Positions 16,834 through 25,662 of a DNA stretch of 64,000 nucleotides are shown here, piece after piece. Position numbers and translations under genes: made by a program. Source of the DNA: Albidovulum sp. Its GTDB lineage: Bacteria > Pseudomonadota > Alphaproteobacteria > Rhodobacterales > Rhodobacteraceae. Below the pieces are notes generated by a model. The model made no database searches. It worked only from the letters and a program-made list of their open reading frames with translations, and was not told the DNA's origin. Where the stretch lies: positions 62,001-126,000 of the forward strand of contig JACKKB010000010.1 of NCBI GenBank assembly GCA_020637635.1. The letters run 5' to 3'. Positions within the stretch are counted from its first letter, which is position 1. Each line of letters begins with the position of its first letter.

Positions 16834-17865
16834 ATGACCAAATCAAACCTGTTTCTCGCGGCATCGGCCATCGCGCTCTTGGCAGCCGGCCCGGCGCTGG
16901 CGGAGGATCTGAGGATCTACGGCTGGTCCGGCGAGATGCCGGACGAGGTGCTGGCGGATTTCGAAGGCGAAACCGGCATCACCGTCACCTTCGACACCTT
17001 CGACAGCAACGAGTCGATGATCGCCAAGCTCGATGCCGGCGGGTCGGGCTACGATCTGGTGAACCCGTCGCAATACGCCGTCCAGATTCTCATCAATCGC
17101 GGCAGGATCGCCGAACTCGACCATTCCAAGATCGAGACCTATGACAACATCGGCCCGTCGTTCAGGAACGTGTCCTACGATCCCGGAAACAGGTATTCGA
17201 TCCCCTATGTCTGGGGCACGACCGGGCTCGCCTACAACAAGACCTGCGTCGATGCGCCGATCACCAGCTGGAAGTCGCTCTTCGACGAAAAGTACAAGGG
17301 CCGGATCTACATGCTGGACAACATGCTGGCTGCCTACATCGCCGGCCTGCAGGTGAACGGGTTCAGCGCCAATACCTCCGACCCTGCCGAGATCGAGAAG
17401 GCGACCGAGACGCTGATCGCACAGAAACCGCTTCTGGCGGGCTACAACAGCACCAACTTCGCCGATCTCGTTTCGTCGGGCGAGGCCTGCATCGTCGAAA
17501 GCTGGTCCTCGTCGGTCCTGCAGGCGATCAAGGACAACCCCGACGTCGTCTATGTGCTGCCAGAAGAGGGCGGGACGATGTGGATCGACGGCTATTCGGT
17601 TCTGACCGACGCGCCGAACCCTGATGCGGCCTACAAGTTCCTGTCCTATATCCTGCGCCCCGAGGTGGCCGCCAAGACGACAGAACTCTCCCAGACCGCG
17701 ACCGTCGTCACCGCCTCCAGGGCGCTTCTGCCCGCGGATCTGGCGAACAACAGCGCCGTCTTCCCCGACGAGAAGACGATCGCGAATGCAGATTTCATCC
17801 TCGATCTAGGCGACGCGATGAAATTCTACCAGGACGGCTGGACCAGGGTGAAGGCCGCCCAGTAG
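16834..17865 (+). CDS. PotD-like periplasmic solute-binding protein (second importer)
   Basis: A 343-residue binding protein with a classical Sec signal peptide (MTKSNLFLAASAIALLAAGPALAEDL; cleavage expected after ALA near residue 23). An AAGGAG sequence precedes the ATG. The mature part follows the PotD pattern: LRIYGWSGEMPDEVLADFE, later PYVWGTTGLAYN, and an IVESWSSSVLQAI segment. It differs from the first importer's binding protein, which uses a Tat signal. The gene is followed by a GC-rich hairpin and then the ATPase gene. The ligand is unknown, but family members bind polyamines and other cationic or zwitterionic solutes. Confidence 0.9.
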   Translation: MTKSNLFLAASAIALLAAGPALAEDLRIYGWSGEMPDEVLADFEGETGITVTFDTFDSNESMIAKLDAGGSGYDLVNPSQYAVQILINRGRIAELDHSKIETYDNIGPSFRNVSYDPGNRYSIPYVWGTTGLAYNKTCVDAPITSWKSLFDEKYKGRIYMLDNMLAAYIAGLQVNGFSANTSDPAEIEKATETLIAQKPLLAGYNSTNFADLVSSGEACIVESWSSSVLQAIKDNPDVVYVLPEEGGTMWIDGYSVLTDAPNPDAAYKFLSYILRPEVAAKTTELSQTATVVTASRALLPADLANNSAVFPDEKTIANADFILDLGDAMKFYQDGWTRVKAAQ

Positions 17866-17880
17866 GACCCATCGAACAGG

Positions 17881-17906
17881 CGCGCGCGGAGTAGCCCCCG
17901 CGCGCG
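17881..17906 (+). terminator. Intercistronic hairpin after second binding-protein gene
   Basis: A perfect 9-base stem (CGCGCGCGG with CCGCGCGCG) around an 8-base loop lies 15 bases after the binding-protein stop and 27 bases before the ATPase start. There is no U-run. This is the same arrangement as at 7651, 26572 and 52523. Confidence 0.6.
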
Positions 17907-17933
17907 ATCTCCCAGCACTCGGGGCGATCCCAA

Positions 17934-19010
17934 ATGTCCAACAGCGACACAGGCGTTGTCGAGCTTCGCGGCGTCGTCAAGCGCTTCAACAGTTTCACCG
18001 CGATCCGCCGGTTGGATCTGACCATCAAGACGGGTGAATTCTTCACCATGCTTGGCGCGTCGGGCTGCGGAAAGACTACCACGCTGCGCCTGATCGCGGG
18101 CTTCGAACTGCCGAGCGAGGGCAGGATCCTGATCGACGGCGACGACGTATCCGAGGTTCCGGCGCATCTGCGGCCGGTCCACACGGTATTCCAGAGCTAT
18201 GCGCTCTTCCCGCATCTCTCCATTCTCGACAATGTCGGCTTTCCGCTGACGGTGCGCCGGGTGCCCCGAAAGGAGCGGCTCGAACGCGCGCGCGCCGCGC
18301 TCGACCTCGTGCAGATGGGCGGGTTCTTCGACCGCAAGCCCTCGCAGCTGTCGGGCGGCCAGCAGCAGCGCGTCGCCCTTGCCCGCGCGCTCATCAACGA
18401 ACCCAAGGTGCTGCTGCTCGACGAACCGCTCGGTGCGCTCGATCTGAAGCTTCGCAAGGAGATGCAGCACGAACTGAAAGAGATGCAGCGGCGGCTTGGC
18501 ATCACCTTCGTCTTCGTAACCCACGACCAGGAGGAGGCGCTGACGATGTCCGACCGGATCGCCCTGATGAGGGGCGGCGAGATCGTCCAGCTCGACAGCC
18601 CGACCGGGCTCTACAACACGCCGTCCTCGCTTTATGCGGCCGAGTTCATCGGCGAGACCAACATGATGCCGGGCGAGGTGGTCGAGGTCGGGCAGGGCCG
18701 CGCCCGGGTCGCCGCCTTCGGTCAGGAGCTTGACGTGCGCACCGCCGATGCCATCAGCGCGGGGACCCCAGTCACGCTCACGATCCGCCCCGAGCGGGTG
18801 GCCGCGGCCGGCACGGCGGGACCCAACCGGGTCGAGGGCCGGCTGCGCGAGATCGATTTCATCGGGACCGACATCCGGCTTGTCTACGACATGCCCGGCG
18901 GGACGCGCGTGACGATGCGCCGCCAGAACATCGGCTCTGCCGCGCCGGTCCCGGGGGAACCGGGCTGGCTCGAGTTCGGCGACGGGGATCTTCGGCTTTT
19001 CAGGCACTGA
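17934..19010 (+). CDS. ABC transporter ATP-binding protein, PotA-type (second importer)
   Basis: A 358-residue ATPase. Walker A is GASGCGKTT at residues 41-49, with Ala where Pro is more common. The signature LSGGQQQR, Walker B LLLDEPLGALD and the H-loop VTHDQEEA follow in order. A C-terminal TOBE-type region ends the protein. It completes the second Pot-type importer and is followed 20 bases later by the RraA-like gene, so transporter and enzymes are likely one transcript. Confidence 0.93.
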   Translation: MSNSDTGVVELRGVVKRFNSFTAIRRLDLTIKTGEFFTMLGASGCGKTTTLRLIAGFELPSEGRILIDGDDVSEVPAHLRPVHTVFQSYALFPHLSILDNVGFPLTVRRVPRKERLERARAALDLVQMGGFFDRKPSQLSGGQQQRVALARALINEPKVLLLDEPLGALDLKLRKEMQHELKEMQRRLGITFVFVTHDQEEALTMSDRIALMRGGEIVQLDSPTGLYNTPSSLYAAEFIGETNMMPGEVVEVGQGRARVAAFGQELDVRTADAISAGTPVTLTIRPERVAAAGTAGPNRVEGRLREIDFIGTDIRLVYDMPGGTRVTMRRQNIGSAAPVPGEPGWLEFGDGDLRLFRH

Positions 19011-19030
19011 CCTAATCAGGGACACCAGGA

Positions 19031-19717
19031 ATGAGTGACATCTATCGTATCGAACCGCTGCCGCCCCAGCTTGATCCTGCCCGGGTCTCCCGTCTGGCCA
19101 GGGTCGAGGCGGCGACGCTCGGGCATTATCTTCACGCCGGCTTCGTCGATACCGGCATCCGCCCCCTGATCGTCGGCCCGCGCGTTGCCGGGGCGGCGGT
19201 GACGGTACAGATCGCCGGGCCGGATTCGACGCTTCTCTACTACGCGATGGACCGGATGCGGACGGGCGATCTTCTGGTCATCGATCGCGTCGGCGACCAC
19301 CGGCATGCCTGCTGGGGCGGCTTCATGGCCGCCGTCGCGCGGATCCGCGGCCTTGCCGGCGTCGTCATCGACGGCGCCGTCACCGACCCCGCCGCGATCG
19401 TCGCGGCAGGCGTGCCGACCTGGGCGCGCACCACCTCTGCGATCACCACCAAGCTTCTCAACCTCGGAGGCGGCTTCAACGTGCCGGTCTCGATCGGCGG
19501 TGTCGCCATCAGCCCCGGTGACGCGGTCCTGGCCGACGATTGCGGCGTCGTCGCCGTGCCCGCCTCGCGCCTCGACGCGCTGACGGAGCGAGCGCTGGCC
19601 GAACAGGCGGAAGAGGGCGACTGGGTCGAACGGCTCGAGAAGGGCGAAATGCTTCAGGATCTGATCGACGTCCGGGCGATGCTGCAACAAGCGGGAATGG
19701 AGGGAGCCGGTGTCTGA
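19031..19717 (+). CDS. RraA-family protein (putative 4-hydroxy-4-methyl-2-oxoglutarate aldolase-like)
   Basis: A 228-residue member of the RraA/HMG-aldolase fold, often misnamed as a methyltransferase. Known relatives are class II aldolases acting on 4-hydroxy-2-oxo diacids, or oxaloacetate decarboxylases. The fold signatures GDLLVIDRVGD and GVVIDGAVTDPAAI are present. The second motif normally carries Arg-Asp; here the arginine position is Thr118, while the metal-binding aspartate is kept (Asp119). The substrate may therefore differ from the characterised aldolases. The downstream gene starts inside its last codons, showing tight coupling with an HpcH/HpaI-type aldolase. Confidence 0.8.
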   Translation: MSDIYRIEPLPPQLDPARVSRLARVEAATLGHYLHAGFVDTGIRPLIVGPRVAGAAVTVQIAGPDSTLLYYAMDRMRTGDLLVIDRVGDHRHACWGGFMAAVARIRGLAGVVIDGAVTDPAAIVAAGVPTWARTTSAITTKLLNLGGGFNVPVSIGGVAISPGDAVLADDCGVVAVPASRLDALTERALAEQAEEGDWVERLEKGEMLQDLIDVRAMLQQAGMEGAGV

Positions 19718-20441
19718 GAACATGCCAGGGGTTTCGCCCCACGCGGTCTGGCTCTCGACGCCCCATCACCAGATGGTCGAGATCGCCTTCGGCCTTGGCT
19801 GCCGCCGCTTCGTCCTCGACATCGAGCACGGCTATTTCGAACTGGACGCGACCGACAAGCTGATCGCCCTGATCCGCGCGCTAGGCGCCAGGGTCCACGC
19901 CAAGGTGCTGGGCCCCGAAACCGTCGCGATCCAGCAGGCGCTCGACATGGGGTGCCACGGAGTTATCATCCCTCATATCGGTGGCGTCGATCACGCCCGT
20001 GCCGTGACGGCGGCGGCGAAGTATCCGCCGAACGGGGTGCGCAGCTTCTCGGGAACGCGGCCGGCGCGCTATGACGCGGTGACGCAGGACTACTATACGC
20101 GCGAGGATGCGGCGACCGAATGCCTGCCGATGGTCGAAAGCGCCGAGGCGCTCGCCGAGATCGAGGCGATCCTCGCGCTGGAGACGGTCGACGGCGTCTT
20201 CGTCGGGCCATCGGACCTCTCGCTCAGCCGCGGTCGCGGCGCCTATGCCAGGACCGAGGCCGACTTCGACGACCTTCGCCGCATCGCGGCGGCGGCCCGG
20301 GCCGCGGGCAAGCCCTGGATCATGCCGGCCTGGGCACCCGTCGAACGCGATCTCGCCCGCGAACTTGGCGCCGCTTGGCAGGTCACCGTGGACGAATACG
20401 GCGCGCTCTGGACCGGCATCGATGCCGGGCTGAAAGCCTGA
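19710..20441 (+). CDS. HpcH/HpaI-family aldolase
   Basis: A 243-residue class II aldolase of the HpcH/HpaI (2-keto-3-deoxy sugar acid aldolase) family. Such enzymes cleave 4-hydroxy-2-oxo acids to pyruvate (or glyoxylate-type products) and an aldehyde with a divalent metal. The metal-binding glutamate lies in MVESAEALAEIEAIL and the aspartate in FVGPSDLSLSRG. The N-terminal VLDIEHGYFELD segment has the usual D-x-E-H. The start is GTG at 19710, inside the end of the RraA-like gene. Having two aldolase-type proteins side by side followed by a hydroxyacid dehydrogenase suggests breakdown of a hydroxy-keto acid skeleton. Confidence 0.88.
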   Translation: MSENMPGVSPHAVWLSTPHHQMVEIAFGLGCRRFVLDIEHGYFELDATDKLIALIRALGARVHAKVLGPETVAIQQALDMGCHGVIIPHIGGVDHARAVTAAAKYPPNGVRSFSGTRPARYDAVTQDYYTREDAATECLPMVESAEALAEIEAILALETVDGVFVGPSDLSLSRGRGAYARTEADFDDLRRIAAAARAAGKPWIMPAWAPVERDLARELGAAWQVTVDEYGALWTGIDAGLKA

Positions 20442-20453
20442 GGAGGGTGAGCC

Positions 20454-21386
20454 ATGTCGATCGTCGTCTACCTCGGGGATGCCGAGGAAACCCGCGACTG
20501 GATCGGTCTTCTGTCGCGGCTCCTGCCGGACCACGAGATCCGCGACTTCGACGACCCGGGCGACCTTTCCGCGGTCGAGTATGCCGTGGTCTGGGCGCCC
20601 CCGCAGGGCGGCATCGCACGGTTCGCGCACCTCAAGGCCATCGTTTCGATCGGGGCGGGCGTGGATCATGTCCTGCGCGATCCCGACCTGCCGCGGCATC
20701 TTCCGATCCTGCGCACGACCGGGCCCGACATGGTGCAGCGCCTGCGCGAATACGTGGCGCTTCACGTCCTGGCACATCATCGCGCGCTGATGGTGACCGA
20801 CGCCAATCAGGCACGGGGCGAATGGCGCCAGATCGTGACGCCCGTGGCCGGGAGGCGGCGGGTCGGCATCATGGGGCTCGGCAACATCGCCAGCGCCTGT
20901 GCCCGCACGCTCGTCGGTCTCGGCTTCGATACCGCCGGCTGGTCCAGATCGGGTCGTGCGGTCGAAGGCGTGGAGGTCTTCGCCGGGGCCGGGGGGCTTG
21001 CCGGGTTTCTGGCACGGACGGAGATTCTGGTCTGCCTTCTGCCCCTGACAGCCGAGACGCGCGACATTCTGGATGCGAGGCTTTTCGCGCAGTTGCCCGA
21101 GGGCGCCCGGATCATCAACGCCGGGCGCGGGGGCCATCTGGTCGAGGACGACCTGCTTGCCGCTCTCGGGTCGGGCAGGATCGGCGGCGCCACGCTCGAT
21201 GTCTTCCGGACCGAGCCGCTGCCTGCGGACCATCCCTTCTGGCATCATCCGAAGGTGCGGATCACCCCCCACATCGCGTCGATGATCGATGCCGAGACCG
21301 GTGCATCGGTGATTGCGGCGAACATCCGCGCCTTCGAGGCGACCGGGACGTGCGAAGCCATGGCGGACCCGGCACGTGGCTACTGA
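20454..21386 (+). CDS. D-isomer-specific 2-hydroxyacid dehydrogenase (GhrA-like glyoxylate/hydroxypyruvate reductase)
   Basis: A 310-residue NAD(P)-dependent reductase of the 2-hydroxyacid dehydrogenase family, closest in pattern to GhrA. The Rossmann motif is GIMGLGNIASACARTL near residue 139. The catalytic triad of the family is visible as the Arg in INAGRGGHLV, the Glu in VFRTEPLPADHPFW and the His in RITPHIASM. It would reduce glyoxylate or hydroxypyruvate, or oxidise the matching hydroxy acid. It is the last gene of the second importer operon. An aldolase product such as glyoxylate, pyruvate or tartronate semialdehyde is a plausible partner substrate, by inference. Confidence 0.85.
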   Translation: MSIVVYLGDAEETRDWIGLLSRLLPDHEIRDFDDPGDLSAVEYAVVWAPPQGGIARFAHLKAIVSIGAGVDHVLRDPDLPRHLPILRTTGPDMVQRLREYVALHVLAHHRALMVTDANQARGEWRQIVTPVAGRRRVGIMGLGNIASACARTLVGLGFDTAGWSRSGRAVEGVEVFAGAGGLAGFLARTEILVCLLPLTAETRDILDARLFAQLPEGARIINAGRGGHLVEDDLLAALGSGRIGGATLDVFRTEPLPADHPFWHHPKVRITPHIASMIDAETGASVIAANIRAFEATGTCEAMADPARGY

Positions 21387-21567
21387 TGCGCCGCAGGCGG
21401 GCTTGCCGCACAGCCGGGCCGCAGGGGCCGCCTGAAGCGACCGCCCTGATCGCCGCGACGAACGGAGGGATGCCCCGAGCGGCGGGCGAGGCCCCTTGGC
21501 GACCTCGGCGCCGGTCCCGCAGGGCAGCGCGGACGGTGGTCCCGGTCGGGGCCGGATCCGGGCCGTT

Positions 21568-22260
21568 CTACGGCGCGCTGCGCCCGGCGCCATTCAGCAT
21601 CCGGGTAAAGCTCATCGAAATATGGGCACGCTGGATCAGCGCCGCGGCATGGAGGTCACCCACCTCCAGCGCCCGCAGGATGTCGTGCACCTCGCGGTCG
21701 AAGACATCGACCTCGTCGGCAAGGTCTATCTTCGAGGCGAAGACCGACTTGAGCCAGATACGGGTGGTCTGGAAATAGAGGCGCTCGCAGATGTCCCTCA
21801 GCGGCTCGTTGGTGGTGAGTTTCAGCAGCGCTATGAAGAAGTCCATGTTCAGTTCGGCAAAGCGTCGTGCATCAGGCGCTTTCAGCAATGCCTTAGAACG
21901 TGCCGACAAAGCTTTGAATTCACCCCAAAGTTCTTCCTTCGGCGTGACAGCGCCAAGCTTGCCGGTCAGTTCGGCAAGTTCCAGTCGAAGCTGGTAGGTC
22001 TGCGCCAGTTCGGAGATCTCGACATCGGTCACGAAGGTGCCGACGCCGTGCACCGAGTGCAGCAGCCCTTCGCCCTCCAGCCGGACCAGAACCCGCCTGA
22101 GGGGCGTGCGGCTGACACCGAATTCCGCCGCCAGCGCCTCTTCCGACAGACGCGTCCCGGGGGCATAGTCGAGCAGGCAGATCCGTGTCCGGATCGTCGA
22201 ATGCATCCGGTCGAACCGGTCGCGGGCGCTAGGCGTGAAGTCTCTCGATTCGGTGTTCAC
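21568..22260 (-). CDS. GntR-family regulator with FCD domain (ectoine locus)
   Basis: A 230-residue FadR-type regulator. The winged helix spans about residues 15-80, including LSEEALAAEFGVSRTPLRRV. The FCD domain follows, with ARRFAELNMDFFIALL and FDREVHDILRALEVGD. It is the fourth and last gene of a minus-strand operon (eutD, ArgE-like, EamA, this gene), starting seven bases after EamA. Known ectoine operons use the MocR-type GntR/aminotransferase fusion EnuR; none is present here. This FCD protein may therefore take its place, acting at the TTGTATACAA palindrome in the divergent promoter region. That role is inferred. Confidence 0.92.
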   Translation of the reverse strand: MNTESRDFTPSARDRFDRMHSTIRTRICLLDYAPGTRLSEEALAAEFGVSRTPLRRVLVRLEGEGLLHSVHGVGTFVTDVEISELAQTYQLRLELAELTGKLGAVTPKEELWGEFKALSARSKALLKAPDARRFAELNMDFFIALLKLTTNEPLRDICERLYFQTTRIWLKSVFASKIDLADEVDVFDREVHDILRALEVGDLHAAALIQRAHISMSFTRMLNGAGRSAP

Positions 22261-22267
22261 CGGCGGA

Positions 22268-23173
22268 CTATCTCCTTGCCGTTCTGCTGACGATGTAGAC
22301 GCCCGCCGCGGAAAGCGCGAAGCCCGCGAAAGCGAGGGTGGTCACGGCCTCGCCGAGGATCGCCCAGGCCAGGACCATCGCCAGCGGCGGCACGAGATAG
22401 AGCAGCGCCGAGATGCGCGTCGCATCGCCGCGCTGCAAGAGAGCGATGTAAAGGCCTATCGATATCAGGGAATTCGCGATGACCAGATAGGCGAGCGCGA
22501 TCACGAGCTCGGGATGCCAGTCCACCGCCATGGTCTCGGTCGCGCGGGCGGCCGGCAGAAGGACCGCGAATCCGACGATGTATTGAACGACACCGCCGAT
22601 CACCGGATCGGTCTTCAGCCCGTGCCATTTCTCGAAGAGCGTGGCAAGCGTGATCCCGGCGAGCGCGCAGATGGCGAGAAGGACCGCGATCCACGGGCTG
22701 GGGCCGAGCGAACCCTCCGACAGGATCACCAGCACGACACCCGCGAAGCCAAGCGCAAGTCCGAGCCAGAGATAGCGCCCGCCGCGCTCGCCCGCCACCA
22801 GGGGCGCCGCCGCCGCGACGAGGATCGGTTGCAGTGCCATGATGATCGCCGTGGTCCCGGCGTTCATGCCGCGCTTCATCGCCAGATAGGCGAGGCCGAA
22901 GTAGACGCACTGGATCAGGAAGCCGGTGAGGGCGATCGCCCCCCAATGGCCGGCGCTGACCGGCCATCGGGGCTTGCGGATCATCAGGAACGGCAGCAGC
23001 GCCAGAACCGCCAGCCCGTAGCGCAGCGCCAGCAGCGTCAGCGGTTCGGCATGCGCGAGACCGAGTTTGGCAAAGCTGTAGCCGCCGGACCAGAAGATGA
23101 GGAAGATGAACGGCGCCGCGCGCCAGAAAAGCGGCTCGGCCGCGCGTTGTTCTGCCCTGGGGACCTCGATCAC
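22268..23173 (-). CDS. EamA/DMT-family transporter
   Basis: A 301-residue membrane protein with ten hydrophobic helices arranged as two EamA repeats, the drug/metabolite transporter fold. These proteins usually export amino acids or metabolites. The first repeat opens with FLIFWSGGYSFAKLGL and the second with VLLAICALAGITLATLFEKW. It lies four bases after the ArgE-like gene and seven before the GntR gene, inside the ectoine locus. It might relieve a toxic intermediate such as diaminobutyrate, or be a second uptake route; the sequence does not decide. Confidence 0.9.
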   Translation of the reverse strand: MIEVPRAEQRAAEPLFWRAAPFIFLIFWSGGYSFAKLGLAHAEPLTLLALRYGLAVLALLPFLMIRKPRWPVSAGHWGAIALTGFLIQCVYFGLAYLAMKRGMNAGTTAIIMALQPILVAAAAPLVAGERGGRYLWLGLALGFAGVVLVILSEGSLGPSPWIAVLLAICALAGITLATLFEKWHGLKTDPVIGGVVQYIVGFAVLLPAARATETMAVDWHPELVIALAYLVIANSLISIGLYIALLQRGDATRISALLYLVPPLAMVLAWAILGEAVTTLAFAGFALSAAGVYIVSRTARR

Positions 23174-23177
23174 CGTC

Positions 23178-24344
23178 CTACCCGCCCAGCTTTCCGGCCA
23201 GACGTTGCAGCATCGTCAGGCATTCGGCAAGCTGATCCAGCGCCAGGTATTCGTCGGGCTTGTGTGCCTGCTCGATGGAGCCGGGGCCGCAGACGACGGC
23301 GGACATGCCGAGCGCCTGGAAGATGCCCGCCTCGGTGCCGAAGGGAACCGTGTCGGCGCCGTTGGCGCCGGTCAGTTCCATCACGATCGCCCTGGCCTCG
23401 TTCCCGTCGGCCGGGACCAGGCCCTCGACCTCGCCGATGGTCTCGGTGACGATGTCGGCATCGGGCATGACGGCGCGCATCGCCGGCAGCAGCGTATGGG
23501 CGCAATAGGCGTGCAGATCGGCCTTCACGAAATCGGCGTCGCCGGCCTGAACCGGCCGCATCTCCCAGTCCACACGCGCCTTGCCGGGGATGACGTTGTG
23601 GGCGACGCCGCCGACGAGCGCGCCGGTATTGATCGTCGTCCAGGGCGGGTCGAAGCGGCTGCCCTTGGGCGCGCGGGCCTTCAGCGCCTCCTTGAGCTCG
23701 AGGAGCCGGGCGACATAGCGCACCGCGTATTCGACGGCGTTGACACCGCGGTCCGGGCCGGAGCCGTGGCCCTCGAGCCCGGTGAAATGCGTCGAATACT
23801 CGAAGCATCCCTTGTGACCCTCGATGACCCGCATCGAGGTCGGCTCGCCGATGATGGCGACGGCGGGGCGCGCACCTCTGGCGCGCAGGATCTGTGCCAG
23901 GGCCTGGGCGCCGAGGCAACCGGTCTCCTCGTCATGGGTGAAGGCGAAATGAACCGGACGTTCCACCGCCCGCTCGGCATAGAGCGGCGCCATTGCCACG
24001 GCGGCGGCGATGAAGCCCTTCATGTCGCAGGTGCCGCGGCCGTAGAGCCGGCCGTCGCGTTCCACCATGGTGAAGGGGTCGGTCGTCCAGTCCTGGTCGG
24101 CAACGGGCACCACGTCGGAATGGCCGGAGAGCAGGATGCCGCCCTCCCGTTCGGGCCCGATCGTCGCGAAGAGGTTTGCCTTGGCGCCGGTCGCGTCGCG
24201 ATGGATCTCGACCCGCGCCCCGGCCGCCGCCAGCCGTTCGCCGAGAAAGTCGATCATCGCGAGGTTGCTGTCGGTCGAGATGGTCGGAAAGGCGATGAGA
24301 TCGCGCAGGATCGCCCGGGTGTCGTCGAGGGCCTGCATGGTCAT
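23178..24344 (-). CDS. ArgE/M20-family deacetylase (candidate N-alpha-acetyl-diaminobutyrate deacetylase)
   Basis: A 388-residue M20 metallohydrolase matching acetylornithine deacetylase ArgE in length and motifs. The first metal His-x-Asp is in LLSGHSDVVPV, the bridging Asp in GTCDMKGF, the catalytic Glu-Glu in HDEETGCLG, and the last metal His in EQAHKPDEY. The start ATG overlaps the stop of the EutD gene by four bases. Ectoine hydrolase yields N-alpha-acetyl-diaminobutyrate, the one-carbon-shorter homologue of ArgE's substrate. No EutE/DoeB gene (AstE/AspA type) is found in the window. The best inference is that this enzyme replaces EutE, but a true arginine-biosynthesis role cannot be excluded. 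Confidence 0.88.
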   Translation of the reverse strand: MTMQALDDTRAILRDLIAFPTISTDSNLAMIDFLGERLAAAGARVEIHRDATGAKANLFATIGPEREGGILLSGHSDVVPVADQDWTTDPFTMVERDGRLYGRGTCDMKGFIAAAVAMAPLYAERAVERPVHFAFTHDEETGCLGAQALAQILRARGARPAVAIIGEPTSMRVIEGHKGCFEYSTHFTGLEGHGSGPDRGVNAVEYAVRYVARLLELKEALKARAPKGSRFDPPWTTINTGALVGGVAHNVIPGKARVDWEMRPVQAGDADFVKADLHAYCAHTLLPAMRAVMPDADIVTETIGEVEGLVPADGNEARAIVMELTGANGADTVPFGTEAGIFQALGMSAVVCGPGSIEQAHKPDEYLALDQLAECLTMLQRLAGKLGG

Positions 24345-25525
24345 GGCTTGACGAAGAGCTTGCGCTCGACGCTGCAGACGGGCTCGGCCGGGCCGCTTTC
24401 GGTGATGAGGATGGTTTCGGTCGTCTCAAGCCCCCAGGCGTCCATCCAGAGCGCCGGCATGAAGTGGAAGGCCATGCCGGGTTCCAGCACGGTCTCGTCC
24501 TCGGCCCGGATCGAGGCCGTCCGCTCGCCCCAGTCGGGCGGATAGCTGAGGCCGATCGGATAGCCGCAGCGGCCTTCGCGATGGATGCCGTGCTTCTTGA
24601 GGACGCCGATGAAGGCATTGGCGATGTCGGCGGTGCGGTTGCCCGCCCGCGCGGCCTGAAGCCCGGCCTCGATCCCTTCGATCTGCGCCGTCTCGGCGTC
24701 AAGCATCTCGCGCGGCGGCTTGCCGAGATAGACCGTCCGGCAAAGCGGCGCGTGATAGCGGCGATAGCAGCCCGAGAGTTCGAAGAACGTCGCCTCGCCG
24801 GCGCGCATCGGATCGCCGTTCCAGGTCAGATGCGCCGCCGTCGCGTCGAGCCCCGAGGGCGTCAGCGGCACGATGGCGGGATAGTCGCCCCAATCCTCGC
24901 CGACACCGGTGATCCCGGCATGAAAGATCTCGGCCACGAGCTCGTTCTTGCGCAGGCCGGGCTCGGCCTTCTCGATGGCGGTCCTGACGACCTTCTCGGA
25001 AATGCGCGCCGCCTTGCGGATGAAGGCGATCTCGTCGTCCGACTTCACCAGACGCTGCCAGTTGACGAGCGCGGTCGCATCGGCAAAGCGGGCATCGGGC
25101 AGTTCGGCGGTCAATACCGCATGGGCCTTGGCGGAGTAGTAGTAGTTCTCCATCTCGACCCCGATCCGCGCCTTGGCCAGGCCAAGCTCGCCGACGATGC
25201 GCGCGAGATCCTGCATCGGATGGCGAACCGTCGACTGGACGTAGTTGTCGGCATAGCCGTGGATCGTGTCGGCCCCCATCCAGCAGGTCCGCAGCGCGCC
25301 GAGGCTGTCCATGTAGCGGCCCCACCAGTGCGGATCGCCCTCCATCGTCAGGATCACGCCCTGATGGACGTAGAACGACCAGCCGTCATAGCCCGTCAGC
25401 CAGGCCTGGTTCGAAGGGTCGGTGACGAAGAGAAGGTCGATCCCCGCCTTCGCCATCGCCGCGCGGGTCTTGGCGATGCGGCGGGCGTATTCCGCTGCGC
25501 TGAAGGGTGCGTGCTGCAGGCCCAT
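24341..25525 (-). CDS. eutD: Ectoine hydrolase EutD/DoeA (M24 family)
   Basis: A 394-residue M24-fold protein, the usual size of EutD/DoeA, which opens the ectoine ring to N-alpha-acetyl-diaminobutyrate. Family-specific stretches are SFYVHQGVILTMEGDPHWWG, YADNYVQSTVRHPMQDLA and IGVEMENYYYSAKAHAV. The canonical M24 metal aspartates are not kept: the segment reads FFELSGCYRRYHAPLCRT. The start at 25525 is chosen for the upstream AGAGGAC; a longer frame to 25663 runs through the promoter region. It is the first gene of the minus-strand ectoine operon, divergent from ehuB. Identification rests on remembered family motifs and on the ehu/eut neighbours. Confidence 0.87.
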   Translation of the reverse strand: MGLQHAPFSAAEYARRIAKTRAAMAKAGIDLLFVTDPSNQAWLTGYDGWSFYVHQGVILTMEGDPHWWGRYMDSLGALRTCWMGADTIHGYADNYVQSTVRHPMQDLARIVGELGLAKARIGVEMENYYYSAKAHAVLTAELPDARFADATALVNWQRLVKSDDEIAFIRKAARISEKVVRTAIEKAEPGLRKNELVAEIFHAGITGVGEDWGDYPAIVPLTPSGLDATAAHLTWNGDPMRAGEATFFELSGCYRRYHAPLCRTVYLGKPPREMLDAETAQIEGIEAGLQAARAGNRTADIANAFIGVLKKHGIHREGRCGYPIGLSYPPDWGERTASIRAEDETVLEPGMAFHFMPALWMDAWGLETTETILITESGPAEPVCSVERKLFVKP

Positions 25526-25551
25526 GACTGTCCTCTCGTGAGTCGGAAGTA

Positions 25552-25575
25552 TTGTATACAACGCTATGCATAGCG
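25552..25575. promoter_or_regulatory. Two adjacent perfect palindromes upstream of eutD
   Basis: TTGTATACAA (25552-25561) is a perfect 10-base palindrome of the kind bound by GntR/FCD regulators. It is followed without gap by the perfect 14-base palindrome CGCTATGCATAGCG (25562-25575). They lie 27-50 bases upstream of the eutD start in the 192-base divergent region. The GntR gene at the end of the eutD operon is the likely binder. Confidence 0.65.
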
Positions 25576-25629
25576 CCGTTTCTAGGCAAGATGATTGCGC
25601 CCATTGCGCGCCAATCGTCAATATATTTC

Positions 25630-25662
25630 TTGACACGCGGTCGCGCTGCACAATGATGTGCA
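25630..25662 (+). promoter_or_regulatory. Probable ehuB promoter overlapped by inverted repeat
   Basis: A consensus -35 TTGACA (25630-25635) is followed after 16 bases by AATGAT (25652-25657) as a weak -10. The -10 region lies inside the inverted repeat TGCACA-ATGA-TGTGCA (25647-25662). A repressor bound there would block ehuB transcription. The leader further downstream contains another dyad (CTTCGA, eight bases, TCGAAG; 25676-25695). Confidence 0.5.

Noticed and set aside
21568..22260. Considered as EnuR, the known ectoine regulator
   Set aside because: EnuR is a MocR-type protein of about 450-480 residues with an aminotransferase-like domain. This protein has 230 residues and an FCD domain.
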